The notes under the pieces were generated by a model. The model made no database searches. It saw only the letters and a program-made list of their open reading frames with translations, and was not told the DNA's origin. From Mycobacterium sp. GA-1285 (GTDB taxonomy: Bacteria > Actinomycetota > Actinomycetes > Mycobacteriales > Mycobacteriaceae), in NCBI RefSeq assembly GCF_001499905.1, contig NZ_LQIS01000052.1, forward strand, positions 160,829 through 224,828: 64,000 nt of DNA, written 5' to 3'. Both the position numbers and the translations under genes were made by a program. This document shows positions 45,337 to 53,840 of this stretch, in pieces (position 1 is the stretch's first letter; each line of letters opens with the position of its first letter).

Positions 45337-46368
45337 GTTTCAGTCGCGGTAGCGGGCGCCAGCGGTTACGCCGGCGGTGAGATCCTACGCCTCCTGCTCG
45401 GTCATCCCGCCTATGCCGACGGGCGGCTGACGATCGGCGCGCTGACCGCGGCCGCGAGCGCGGGCACCCCGCTGGCCGAGCACCATCCCCACCTGTTGCC
45501 GCTGGCCAACCGCGTGCTGCAAGCCACCGACGAAGAGGTGCTACGGGGTCACGACGTGGTCTTCCTGGGGTTGCCGCACGGGTATTCCGCTCAGCTGGCC
45601 GCACAACTGGGCGACGACACCGTGATCGTGGACTGCGGCGCCGACTTCCGGCTCACCGACGCCGCGGCGTGGGAGCGGTTCTACGGGTCGGAGCACGCCG
45701 GAACCTGGCCTTACGGACTGCCCGAGTTGCCTGGTGCGCGCGACCGGCTGCGCGGTGCGAAGCGGATCGCGGTGCCCGGTTGCTATCCGACCGCGGCCCT
45801 GCTGGCGCTGTGGCCCGCCGTTGCCGAAGACCTCGTCGAGCCGGCCGTGACCGTGGTGTCGGTCAGCGGCACCTCGGGGGCGGGCCGGGCCGCCAAGACC
45901 GATCTGCTCGGCGCCGAGGTGATCGGATCCGCGCGGGCCTACAACATCGGTGGCAAACACCGGCACACACCGGAGATCGCCCAGGGCCTGCGCGCGGTCA
46001 CCAACAAGGACATCACCGTATCGTTCACGCCGGTGCTCATCCCCACCTCTCGCGGCATCCTGGCCACCTGCACCGCGCACACCGACGCCCGGCTCTCGGA
46101 GATCCGCGCCGCTTACGAAAAGGCTTACCACGCCGAGCCCTTCGTACACCTGCTGCCGGGAGGGCAACTGCCGAAGACGGGATCGGTGCTCGGCAGCAAC
46201 GCCGCCCAACTGGCGGTCGCCCTCGACGACGACGCGAAGACGTTGGTCGCCGTCGCCGCGATCGACAATCTGGTCAAGGGCACCGGCGGGGCCGCGGTGC
46301 AGTCGATGAACCTGGCGCTGGGCTGGCCCGAGACCGAGGGGCTTTCGATCGTGGGCATGGCACCGTGA
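45319..46368 (+). CDS. argC: N-acetyl-gamma-glutamyl-phosphate reductase
   Basis: A 349-residue NADPH-dependent reductase, third step of arginine synthesis. The Rossmann motif is VAGASGYAGGEILRLL; the catalytic Cys is in VPGCYPTAALLAL; SGAGRAAKTDLLGAEV and HRHTPEI are also family motifs. ATG at 45319 gives MQNRC at the start; ATG at 45334 would give MVSVAVAG. The mRNA may be leaderless because the operator occupies the whole upstream gap. Coupled to argJ by a GTGA overlap. Confidence 0.96.
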   Translation: MQNRCMVSVAVAGASGYAGGEILRLLLGHPAYADGRLTIGALTAAASAGTPLAEHHPHLLPLANRVLQATDEEVLRGHDVVFLGLPHGYSAQLAAQLGDDTVIVDCGADFRLTDAAAWERFYGSEHAGTWPYGLPELPGARDRLRGAKRIAVPGCYPTAALLALWPAVAEDLVEPAVTVVSVSGTSGAGRAAKTDLLGAEVIGSARAYNIGGKHRHTPEIAQGLRAVTNKDITVSFTPVLIPTSRGILATCTAHTDARLSEIRAAYEKAYHAEPFVHLLPGGQLPKTGSVLGSNAAQLAVALDDDAKTLVAVAAIDNLVKGTGGAAVQSMNLALGWPETEGLSIVGMAP

Positions 46369-47570
46369 CGACTGACACCCGACTGCTTCGCACGCAGGGC
46401 GTCACCGCCCCCGAGGGCTTCCGCGCGACCGGGATCGCCGCGGGCATCAAGGCATCCGGGGCGCTGGACCTGGCGTTGGTGTTCAACGAGGGGCCCGACT
46501 ACGCTGCCGCGGGCGTGTTCACCCGCAATCAGGTCAAGGCGGCGCCGGTGCTGTGGAGTCAGCAGGTGCTCACCACCGGCCGTCTGCGCGCGGTGATCCT
46601 GAACTCCGGCGGCGCCAACGCCTGCACCGGACCGCAAGGATTCCAGGACACCCACGCGACCGCCGAGGCGGTCGCGGCAGCGTTGAGCGACTGGGGCACC
46701 GAAACCGGCGCGATCGAGGTCGCGGTCTGTTCGACCGGGCTGATCGGGGACCGGCTGCCGATGGACAAGGTGCTTGGCGGCGTGACCGAGATCGTGCACG
46801 AGCTGGCGGGTGGACTCACCGGCGGCGAGGAAGCCGCACGGGCCATCATGACCACCGACACCGTGCCCAAGCAGGTCGCGCTGCACCACGCCGGCAACTG
46901 GACCGTCGGCGGGATGGCCAAGGGCGCGGGCATGATCGCCCCGTCGCTGGCCACCATGCTGTGCGTGATCACCACCGACGCCGCCGCCGGTTCGGAAGCG
47001 CTGCAGACCGCACTGACTCGCGCCGCGGCGCTCACGTTCGACCGGCTCGACGTCGACGGCAGCTGTTCCACCAACGACACGGTGCTGCTGCTGGCATCGG
47101 GCGCCAGCGCGATCACCCCCAGCCAGAGCGAACTCGACGAGGCGATCCTGCGGGCGTGCGACGACCTGTGCCAGCAGTTGCAGGCCGACGCCGAAGGCGT
47201 GACGAAGCGCGTCACCGTCGCCGTGACCGGCGCGGCGTCGGAGGACGAGGCACTGACCGCCGCCCGCGTCGTCGCCCGCGACAGCCTGGTCAAGACAGCG
47301 CTGTTCGGGTCCGACCCAAACTGGGGCCGCGTCGTGGCCGCCGTCGGTATGGCACCGGTGACGCTCGAACCCGACCGAATCACGGTGTCGTTCAACGGCT
47401 CTGAGGTGTGCGTGAACGGGGTGGGCGCGCCGGGTGCCCGCGAGGTCGATCTTTCCGGCGCCGACACCGAGGTCACCGTCGACCTCGGCGTCGGTACGGC
47501 ACAGGCATCCATCCGCACCACCGACCTCTCGCACGGCTATGTCGAAGAGAACTCGGCGTACAGCTCATGA
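46365..47570 (+). CDS. argJ: Bifunctional ornithine acetyltransferase / N-acetylglutamate synthase
   Basis: A 401-residue Ntn-hydrolase fold enzyme that recycles acetyl groups from N-acetylornithine to glutamate. KGAGMIAPSLATMLCV contains the autocleavage site before Thr; DGSCSTNDTVLLLASG is the second family signature; SDPNWGRVVAAVGMA lies in the beta chain. GTG start at 46365 overlaps argC's stop. The presence of ArgJ means the pathway runs in the cyclic, acetyl-recycling form. Linked to argB by ATGA. Confidence 0.96.
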   Translation: MTTDTRLLRTQGVTAPEGFRATGIAAGIKASGALDLALVFNEGPDYAAAGVFTRNQVKAAPVLWSQQVLTTGRLRAVILNSGGANACTGPQGFQDTHATAEAVAAALSDWGTETGAIEVAVCSTGLIGDRLPMDKVLGGVTEIVHELAGGLTGGEEAARAIMTTDTVPKQVALHHAGNWTVGGMAKGAGMIAPSLATMLCVITTDAAAGSEALQTALTRAAALTFDRLDVDGSCSTNDTVLLLASGASAITPSQSELDEAILRACDDLCQQLQADAEGVTKRVTVAVTGAASEDEALTAARVVARDSLVKTALFGSDPNWGRVVAAVGMAPVTLEPDRITVSFNGSEVCVNGVGAPGAREVDLSGADTEVTVDLGVGTAQASIRTTDLSHGYVEENSAYSS

Positions 47571-48439
47571 GCGTCGAAACCCCGATCAAGGCAAAGGTTC
47601 TGGCCGAAGCGCTGCCGTGGCTGAAACAACTGCACGGCAAGATCGTCGTGATCAAGTACGGCGGTAACGCGATGACCGACGACGTGCTCAAGGCCGCGTT
47701 CGCCGCCGACATGGTCTTCCTGCGGAACTGCGGTGTGCACCCCGTCGTCGTCCACGGCGGGGGTCCGCAGATCAGCACGATGCTCAACCGCCTGGGAATC
47801 CAGGGCGATTTCAAGGGCGGGTTCCGGGTCACCACGCCCGAGGTGCTCGACGTGGTGCGCATGGTGCTGTTCGGTCAGGTCGGCCGGGAACTGGTCGGTC
47901 TGATCAACGCCCACGGCCCCTACGCGGTGGGGGTCACCGGCGAGGACGCCCAGTTGTTCACCGCGGTGCGGCGCAGCGTGACCGTCGACGGCGTGGCCAC
48001 CGACATCGGCCTGGTCGGCGACGTCGAGAGAGTCAACGCCGGATCGCTGCTGGATCTCATTGCGGCCGGCCGGATTCCGGTGGTGTCGACCATCGCCCCC
48101 GACGCTGATGGGGTGGTGTACAACATCAACGCCGACACCGCCGCCGCGGCGTTGGCCGAGGCGCTGGGCGCCGAGAAACTGCTGATGCTCACCGACGTCG
48201 AGGGCCTGTACACGAACTGGCCCGACCGCAGCTCGCTGGTCAGCGAGATCGACTCCGCCGCACTGACTCAGATGCTGCCGACGCTGGAGGCGGGGATGGT
48301 GCCGAAGATCGAGGCGTGCCTGCGCGCGGTCACCGGCAGCGTGCCGAGCGCACATGTCATCGACGGCCGCGTCGAGCACTGCGTGCTGGTCGAACTGCTC
48401 ACCGACGAGGGGACGGGGACGAAAGTGGTGCGGTCATGA
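47567..48439 (+). CDS. argB: Acetylglutamate kinase
   Basis: A 290-residue amino-acid kinase. IKYGGNAM is the phosphate-binding loop, VVVHGGGPQIS follows, NINADTAAAALAEALGAEKL binds ATP and LTDVEGLY is near the end of the fold. The N-terminal extension (AKVLAEALPWLKQLHGK) is the helix associated with arginine-sensitive hexameric enzymes, so feedback inhibition is likely. ATG overlaps argJ's stop; argD overlaps its stop in turn. Confidence 0.97.
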   Translation: MSVETPIKAKVLAEALPWLKQLHGKIVVIKYGGNAMTDDVLKAAFAADMVFLRNCGVHPVVVHGGGPQISTMLNRLGIQGDFKGGFRVTTPEVLDVVRMVLFGQVGRELVGLINAHGPYAVGVTGEDAQLFTAVRRSVTVDGVATDIGLVGDVERVNAGSLLDLIAAGRIPVVSTIAPDADGVVYNINADTAAAALAEALGAEKLLMLTDVEGLYTNWPDRSSLVSEIDSAALTQMLPTLEAGMVPKIEACLRAVTGSVPSAHVIDGRVEHCVLVELLTDEGTGTKVVRS

Positions 48440-49617
48440 GTCTGCTGGAGCGGTGGCAGGCCGTGATGATGAACAATTACGGCACCCCGCCGCTGGCGCT
48501 GGCCAGCGGTGACGGTGCGGTGGTGACCGACGTTGACGGCAAGACCTACCTCGACCTGCTCGGCGGCATCGCGGTCAACATCCTGGGTCACCGAAACCGC
48601 GCGGTGATCGAAGCGGTGACCGCTCAGCTCGACACGCTGGGCCACACGTCGAACCTGTATGCCACCGAACCCGGTGTCGCGCTGGCCGAAGCGCTGGTCG
48701 GTCACGTCGGCCATCCGGCCAAGGTGTTCTTCTGCAACTCCGGCACCGAAGCCAACGAAGTCGCCTTCAAGATCACACGCCTCACCGGGCGCACGAAACT
48801 CGTTGCCGCGCAGGGTGCTTTCCACGGACGCACGATGGGGTCTCTCGCGCTCACCGGCCAGCCGTCGAAGCAGGCGCCGTTCGCGCCGCTGCCGGGTGAT
48901 GTGACCCATGTGCCGTACGGCGACCTCGATGCATTGGCGGCCGCTGTTGACGACCACACCGCGGCGGTGTTCCTGGAGCCGATCATGGGCGAAGGCGGGG
49001 TCGTGGTCCCGCCCGCGGGTTACCTCGTCGCCGCCCGCGAGATCACCGCGCAGCACAACGCACTGCTGGTTCTCGACGAGGTGCAGACCGGAATGGGGCG
49101 CACCGGAGCGTTTTTCGCGTATCAACACGACGGGGTCACTCCCGACATCATGACCCTGGCCAAGGGGCTGGGCGGTGGGCTGCCGATCGGCGCATGCATC
49201 GCGACAAGCAGAACCGCGGAGCTGCTGACGCCGGGATTGCACGGCAGCACGTTCGGCGGCAATCCCGTCTGCACCGCCGCCGCGCTCGCGGTGCTGCGGG
49301 TGCTGGCCGAGGACGACCTGATCAGCCGCGCCGACGTGCTCGGCAAGACGTTGTCAACGAGCATCGAGGCACTCGGACATCCGCTGATCGATCACGTCCG
49401 TGGCCGCGGCCTGCTGCTCGGCGTGGTGCTGAGCGCTGAAGCCGCCAAGGCCGTCGAGGCCGCGGCCCGCGATGCCGGTTTCCTCGTCAACGCCGCGGCG
49501 CCCGACGTGATCCGGCTGGCCCCGCCGCTGGTGATCAGCGAGCCTCAGGTCGACGACTTCCTCACCGCGCTTCCCGCGATCCTCGACACGGGCCTCGAAA
49601 AGGGCGCAACATCATGA
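48436..49617 (+). CDS. argD: Acetylornithine aminotransferase
   Basis: A 393-residue class III PLP aminotransferase. FFCNSGTEANEVAFKI, LLVLDEVQTGMGRTGAFFAYQ and TLAKGLGGGLPIGA (PLP Lys in LAKG) are present. It converts N-acetylglutamate semialdehyde to N-acetylornithine and may also serve lysine synthesis. ATGA junctions on both sides. Length normal. Confidence 0.96.
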   Translation: MSLLERWQAVMMNNYGTPPLALASGDGAVVTDVDGKTYLDLLGGIAVNILGHRNRAVIEAVTAQLDTLGHTSNLYATEPGVALAEALVGHVGHPAKVFFCNSGTEANEVAFKITRLTGRTKLVAAQGAFHGRTMGSLALTGQPSKQAPFAPLPGDVTHVPYGDLDALAAAVDDHTAAVFLEPIMGEGGVVVPPAGYLVAAREITAQHNALLVLDEVQTGMGRTGAFFAYQHDGVTPDIMTLAKGLGGGLPIGACIATSRTAELLTPGLHGSTFGGNPVCTAAALAVLRVLAEDDLISRADVLGKTLSTSIEALGHPLIDHVRGRGLLLGVVLSAEAAKAVEAAARDAGFLVNAAAPDVIRLAPPLVISEPQVDDFLTALPAILDTGLEKGATS

Positions 49618-50558
49618 CCGCAACCATCCGGCACTTCCTGCGTGACGACGACCTGAACCCCGACGAGCAGGCCCAGGTGCTCGCCCTCGCGGCCGAGTTG
49701 AAGGCCCAGCCGTTCAGCCGCCGCCCGCTGGAGGGGCCGAGCGGCGTGGCGGTGATCTTCGACAAGAACTCCACGCGGACCCGGTTCTCGTTCGAGCTGG
49801 GCATCGCCCAACTCGGCGGCCACGCCGTCGTCGTCGACGGCCGCAGCACTCAGCTGGGTCGCGACGAGACGTTGCAGGACACCGGCCGGGTCCTCTCGCG
49901 CTACGTCAAGGCGATCGTGTGGCGCACCTTCGGACAGGACCGGCTGACCGCGATGGCGGCGGGGGCGAGCGTGCCCATCGTCAACGCGTTGTCCGACGAG
50001 TTCCACCCCTGCCAGGTGCTGGCCGATCTGCAGACGCTCGCCGAGCGAAAAGGCAGCCTCTCGGGTCTGCGGATGTCCTACCTCGGCGACGGTGCCAACA
50101 ACATGGCACACTCGCTGATGCTCGGCGGGGTCACCGCAGGCCTACATGTGACGGTCGCGGCACCGGCCGGCTTCCAGCCGCATTCGGACTTCGTCGAGGC
50201 CGCGCGGAAGCGGGCTTGGGAAACCGGTGCGACCGTCACCATCACCGAGGACCCGCACGCCGCGGCCGACGGCGCCGACGTGCTGGTCGCCGACACATGG
50301 ACCTCGATGGGTCAGGAGAACGACGGCCTGGACCGGGTGGGGCCGTTCCGGCCATACCAGGTCAACGGCGCCCTGCTGCGGCGTGCAGACACCAATGCTG
50401 TTGTGCTGCACTGCCTTCCGGCGCATCGCGGTGAAGAGATCACCGACGACGTCATCGACGGGGACCAGAGCGCGGTGTGGGACGAAGCCGAGAACCGCCT
50501 GCACGCGCAGAAGGCACTGCTGGTGTGGCTGCTGGAGCGAGCAGGAGTCGAGCGATGA
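49614..50558 (+). CDS. argF: Ornithine carbamoyltransferase
   Basis: A 314-residue anabolic OTCase. FDKNSTRTRFSFELG binds carbamoyl phosphate, PIVNALSDEFHPCQVLADL and YLGDGANNMAHSL follow, and HCLPAHRGEEITDDVIDG contains the HCLP ornithine-binding Cys. ATGA overlap with argD. Its 3' end is the left copy of a 26-bp direct repeat that brackets a 24-codon frame before argR. Confidence 0.97.
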   Translation: MTATIRHFLRDDDLNPDEQAQVLALAAELKAQPFSRRPLEGPSGVAVIFDKNSTRTRFSFELGIAQLGGHAVVVDGRSTQLGRDETLQDTGRVLSRYVKAIVWRTFGQDRLTAMAAGASVPIVNALSDEFHPCQVLADLQTLAERKGSLSGLRMSYLGDGANNMAHSLMLGGVTAGLHVTVAAPAGFQPHSDFVEAARKRAWETGATVTITEDPHAAADGADVLVADTWTSMGQENDGLDRVGPFRPYQVNGALLRRADTNAVVLHCLPAHRGEEITDDVIDGDQSAVWDEAENRLHAQKALLVWLLERAGVER

Positions 50559-50630
50559 CGCCGCGAAGACGAGTGCGAGTGAGGATCGCAGCGGAGCGAG
50601 GACCGGAGCGAGCAGGAGTCGAGCAATGAC
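50534..50630 (+). repeat. MIRU-like duplicated element at the argF/argR junction
   Basis: Two 26-bp copies (50534-50559 and 50605-50630) differ at one position and lie 71 bp apart. Each begins GGAGCGAGCAGGAGTCGAGC and ends in an ATGAC junction. The DNA between is rich in GAGCGAG/CGAGTG repeats. The structure resembles MIRU elements, which insert at overlapping stop/start codons and keep the reading through small frames. Confidence 0.65.
50555..50629 (+). CDS. 24-codon relay ORF between argF and argR
   Basis: ATG at 50555 overlaps argF's stop (ATGA), and the frame's TGA overlaps the argR ATG (ATGA at 50626-50629). The product would be 24 residues, very Arg/Glu-rich, beginning MTPRRRVRV and ending GVEQ. 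The peptide itself is probably unimportant; the frame keeps ribosomes moving from argF to argR across the inserted DNA. AGGAG precedes both ATGs because both lie in the repeat. Confidence 0.45.
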   Translation: MTPRRRVRVRIAAERGPERAGVEQ

Positions 50631-51120
50631 ATCCGCGGCGACCCGTGCCGGGCGGCAGGCCCGCATCGTGGCGATCCTGTCGTCGCGCTCGGTGCACAGC
50701 CAAACCGAACTGGCCGCCCTGCTGGCCGAGGAGGGCATCGAGGTCACCCAGGCCACGCTGTCACGCGACCTGGAAGAACTCGGCGCGGTGAAACTGCGCG
50801 GCGCCGACGGCGGTGTCGGCGTGTACATCGTCCCCGAGGACGGCAGCCCGGTGCGCGGCGTTTCCGGTGGCACCGAACGGATGTCGCGGTTGTTGGCCGA
50901 GTTGCTCGTGTCGACCGACGCCAGCGGCAATCTGGCCATCCTGCGCACCCCGCCGGGGGCGGCCCACTACCTTGCCAGCGCGATGGACCGCGCGGCACTC
51001 CCGTTCGTCGTCGGTACCGTCGCGGGCGACGACACCATCCTGGTCGTCGCCCGTGAACCGATGACCGGCGCCGAACTGGCAACGAAACTCGAGAGCATTC
51101 GTCAAAAGGAGACCTGCTGA
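50626..51120 (+). CDS. argR: Arginine repressor
   Basis: A 164-residue ArgR. The winged-helix part is RQARIVAILSSRSVHSQTEL to TQATLSRDLEELGAVKLRG (recognition helix SRDLEEL). The C-terminal hexamerisation and arginine-binding domain has TPPGAAHYLASAMDRA and VVGTVAGDDTILVVA with the paired Asp that bind arginine. It would act on the ARG boxes before argC, giving arginine-dependent repression of its own operon. Start at 50626 is fixed by the repeat/ATGA junction. Confidence 0.95.
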   Translation: MTSAATRAGRQARIVAILSSRSVHSQTELAALLAEEGIEVTQATLSRDLEELGAVKLRGADGGVGVYIVPEDGSPVRGVSGGTERMSRLLAELLVSTDASGNLAILRTPPGAAHYLASAMDRAALPFVVGTVAGDDTILVVAREPMTGAELATKLESIRQKETC

Positions 51121-52322
51121 TGTCCGAACGCGTCATCCTGGCCTATTCCGGTGGCCTGGACACCTCGGTGGCGATCAGCTGGATCGGCAAGGAGACCGGG
51201 CGCGAGGTCGTCGCCGTCGCAATCGATCTCGGTCAGGGTGGCGAGGACATGGAGGTCGTCCGCAAGCGCGCACTCGACTGCGGCGCCGTGGAGGCCGTGG
51301 TCGTCGACGCCAAGGACGAGTTCGCCGACGAGTACTGCCTGCCCGCGATCCAGTCGAACGCGCTGTACATGGACCGCTATCCGCTGGTCTCGGCACTGAG
51401 CCGACCGCTGATCGTCAAGCACCTCGTGGCCGCTGCACGCGAGCACGGCGGTGGCACGGTCGCGCACGGCTGCACCGGAAAGGGCAACGACCAGGTCCGC
51501 TTCGAGGTCGGGTTCGCTTCGCTGGCACCGGATCTGAAGGTGCTGGCGCCGGTGCGTGACTACGCGTGGACGCGGGAGAAGGCGATCGCGTTCGCCGAGG
51601 AGAACGCGATCCCGATCAACGTCACCAAGCGCTCGCCGTTCTCGATCGATCAGAACGTCTGGGGGCGTGCCGTCGAGACGGGGTTCCTCGAGCATCTGTG
51701 GAATGCGCCCACCAAGGATGTCTACGACTACACCGAGGATCCGACGGTCAACTGGAGCACACCCGACGAGGTGATCATCGGATTCGAACGCGGAGTACCG
51801 GTGTCGATCGACGGACGTCCCGTGACCGTCCTGCAGGCCATCGAGGAGCTGAACCGCCGGGCCGGCGAACAGGGTGTCGGCAGGCTCGACGTCGTTGAAG
51901 ACCGGTTGGTCGGCATCAAGAGTCGCGAGATCTATGAGGCGCCGGGCGCGATGGTGTTGATCACCGCTCACACCGAACTGGAACACGTGACCCTTGAGCG
52001 GGAACTCGGCCGGTTCAAGCGCCACACCGACCAGAAGTGGGGCGAGTTGGTTTACGACGGGCTCTGGTACTCGCCGCTGAAGACCGCGCTCGAGTCCTTC
52101 GTCGCCACGACCCAGGAGCATGTGACCGGGGAGGTCCGGCTCGTGCTGCACGGCGGACACATCGCGGTCAACGGCCGCCGCAGCGCCGAGTCGCTCTACG
52201 ACTTCAACCTCGCCACCTACGACGAGGGCGACACGTTCGACCAGTCCGCGGCCCGCGGTTTCGTACAGATCCACGGTCTGTCGTCGAGCATCGCCGCCCG
52301 GCGAGACTTGGCCGGCCAGTGA
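51120..52322 (+). CDS. argG: Argininosuccinate synthase
   Basis: A 400-residue ATP pyrophosphatase-type synthase. AYSGGLDTSVAISWI is the P-loop; HGCTGKGNDQVRFEVGF and SPFSIDQNVWGRAVETGFLE are family signatures. It joins citrulline and aspartate. The ATG overlaps argR's stop by one base (TGATG). Length normal. Followed by a palindrome-bearing 108-bp gap before argH. Confidence 0.97.
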   Translation: MSERVILAYSGGLDTSVAISWIGKETGREVVAVAIDLGQGGEDMEVVRKRALDCGAVEAVVVDAKDEFADEYCLPAIQSNALYMDRYPLVSALSRPLIVKHLVAAAREHGGGTVAHGCTGKGNDQVRFEVGFASLAPDLKVLAPVRDYAWTREKAIAFAEENAIPINVTKRSPFSIDQNVWGRAVETGFLEHLWNAPTKDVYDYTEDPTVNWSTPDEVIIGFERGVPVSIDGRPVTVLQAIEELNRRAGEQGVGRLDVVEDRLVGIKSREIYEAPGAMVLITAHTELEHVTLERELGRFKRHTDQKWGELVYDGLWYSPLKTALESFVATTQEHVTGEVRLVLHGGHIAVNGRRSAESLYDFNLATYDEGDTFDQSAARGFVQIHGLSSSIAARRDLAGQ

Positions 52323-52333
52323 TCCCCGCACCA

Positions 52334-52398
52334 CCGCGAGCGACCGTGTTTGCCCCTCGACACGCCGGTCGCGCGCGTACAACCGCGGTCGCTCGCGG
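52334..52398. repeat. Long inverted repeat between argG and argH
   Basis: CCGCGAGCGACC (52334-52345) and GGTCGCTCGCGG (52387-52398) are exact complements 41 bp apart; the loop holds further GC-rich partial repeats. It is the only sizeable gap in the arg operon. Comparable GC palindromes recur in mycobacterial intergenic DNA; it could stabilise or partly terminate the transcript. Confidence 0.6.
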
Positions 52399-52430
52399 CA
52401 CGGTGAGTGACCCGAGATGAGCGATCTGCG

Positions 52431-53840
52431 ATGAGCACCAACGAAGGCTCGCTGTGGGGCGGACGGTTCTCCGACGGTCCGTCCGACGCGCTTGCCGCGT
52501 TGTCGAAGTCGACACATTTCGACTGGGTGCTGGCGCCTTACGACATCCGCGCGTCCAAGGCGCACGCGCAGGTATTGCACGATGCCGGTCTGTTGACCGA
52601 CGAACAGCGAGACGGACTGCTCGCGGGTCTCGACAGCCTGGCCAAAGACGTAGCGGACGGCAGCTTCGGCCCGCTGGTCACCGACGAGGACGTGCACGGC
52701 GCGCTCGAACGCGGCCTGATCGACCGGGTCGGAGCAGAACTCGGCGGTCGGCTACGCGCCGGCAGGTCGCGAAATGATCAGGTGGCCACATTGTTTCGGA
52801 TGTGGCTGCGCGACGCGATCAGGCGTGTCGCCGACGGCGCTCTGCAGGTCGTCGACGCGTTGGCGACCCAGGCGGCGGCACACCCAACCGCGATCATGCC
52901 GGGCAAGACGCATCTGCAGTCCGCGCAACCCGTCCTCCTCGCTCATCACCTGCTGGCGCATGCGCATCCGCTGCTGCGCGACGTCGACCGACTGGCGGAC
53001 TTCGACAAGCGAGCGGCGGTGTCACCCTACGGGTCCGGCGCCCTGGCCGGCTCGTCTCTGGGTTTGAATCCCGACGCGATCGCCGAGGAGCTCGGTTTCG
53101 ACGCCGCCGCCGAGAATTCGATAGACGCCACCGCATCGCGCGACTTCGCCGCCGAGGCGGCGTTCGTGTTCTCGATGATCGGCGTCGACCTGTCGAGGCT
53201 GGCCGAGGACATCATCCTCTGGAGCACAACCGAATTCAGCTACGTCACCCTGCATGACGCCTGGTCGACCGGTAGCTCGATCATGCCGCAGAAGAAGAAC
53301 CCGGACATCGCGGAACTCGCCCGCGGCAAGTCCGGCCGGTTGATCGGCAACCTCACCGGGCTGCTGGCGACGCTGAAGGCGCAGCCGCTGGCCTACAACC
53401 GGGACCTGCAGGAGGACAAGGAACCGGTGTTCGACTCCGTGGCGCAACTGGAGCTGCTGTTACCGGCCATGACCGGGCTGGTGGCGACGCTGCGCTTCGA
53501 CGTCGACCGGATGACCGAGCTCGCGCCGCTGGGCTATACCCTCGCCACCGACATCGCCGAATGGCTTGTGCGCCGGGGAGTTCCGTTCCGGATCGCGCAC
53601 GAGGCTGCTGGTGCCGCGGTGCGCGCCGCGGAGGCGCGCGGCGTCGGACTAGAGGATCTCGAGGACACCGAACTCGCCGAGATCCACCCGGAGCTGATCC
53701 CACAGGTGCGTGAGATCTTGACCGTCGAAGGATCCGTGGACTCTCGCGATGCGCGCGGCGGCACCGCACCTATCCAGGTCGCCAAGCAACTGAGCGTGGT
53801 GCGGGAGACGGCCAGTCGGCTTCGGCTGCGACTGCGTTAG
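52431..53840 (+). CDS. argH: Argininosuccinate lyase
   Basis: A 469-residue fumarase/aspartase superfamily lyase, final step of arginine synthesis. GRSRNDQVATLFRMWLR, KTHLQSAQPVLLAHH and the signature GSSIMPQKKNPD are present. ATG at 52431 starts MSTNEGSLWGGRF, the family N-terminus; an earlier in-frame codon at 52407 is less likely. Its stop overlaps the convergent ABC-F gene by 4 bp. Confidence 0.97.
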   Translation: MSTNEGSLWGGRFSDGPSDALAALSKSTHFDWVLAPYDIRASKAHAQVLHDAGLLTDEQRDGLLAGLDSLAKDVADGSFGPLVTDEDVHGALERGLIDRVGAELGGRLRAGRSRNDQVATLFRMWLRDAIRRVADGALQVVDALATQAAAHPTAIMPGKTHLQSAQPVLLAHHLLAHAHPLLRDVDRLADFDKRAAVSPYGSGALAGSSLGLNPDAIAEELGFDAAAENSIDATASRDFAAEAAFVFSMIGVDLSRLAEDIILWSTTEFSYVTLHDAWSTGSSIMPQKKNPDIAELARGKSGRLIGNLTGLLATLKAQPLAYNRDLQEDKEPVFDSVAQLELLLPAMTGLVATLRFDVDRMTELAPLGYTLATDIAEWLVRRGVPFRIAHEAAGAAVRAAEARGVGLEDLEDTELAEIHPELIPQVREILTVEGSVDSRDARGGTAPIQVAKQLSVVRETASRLRLRLR

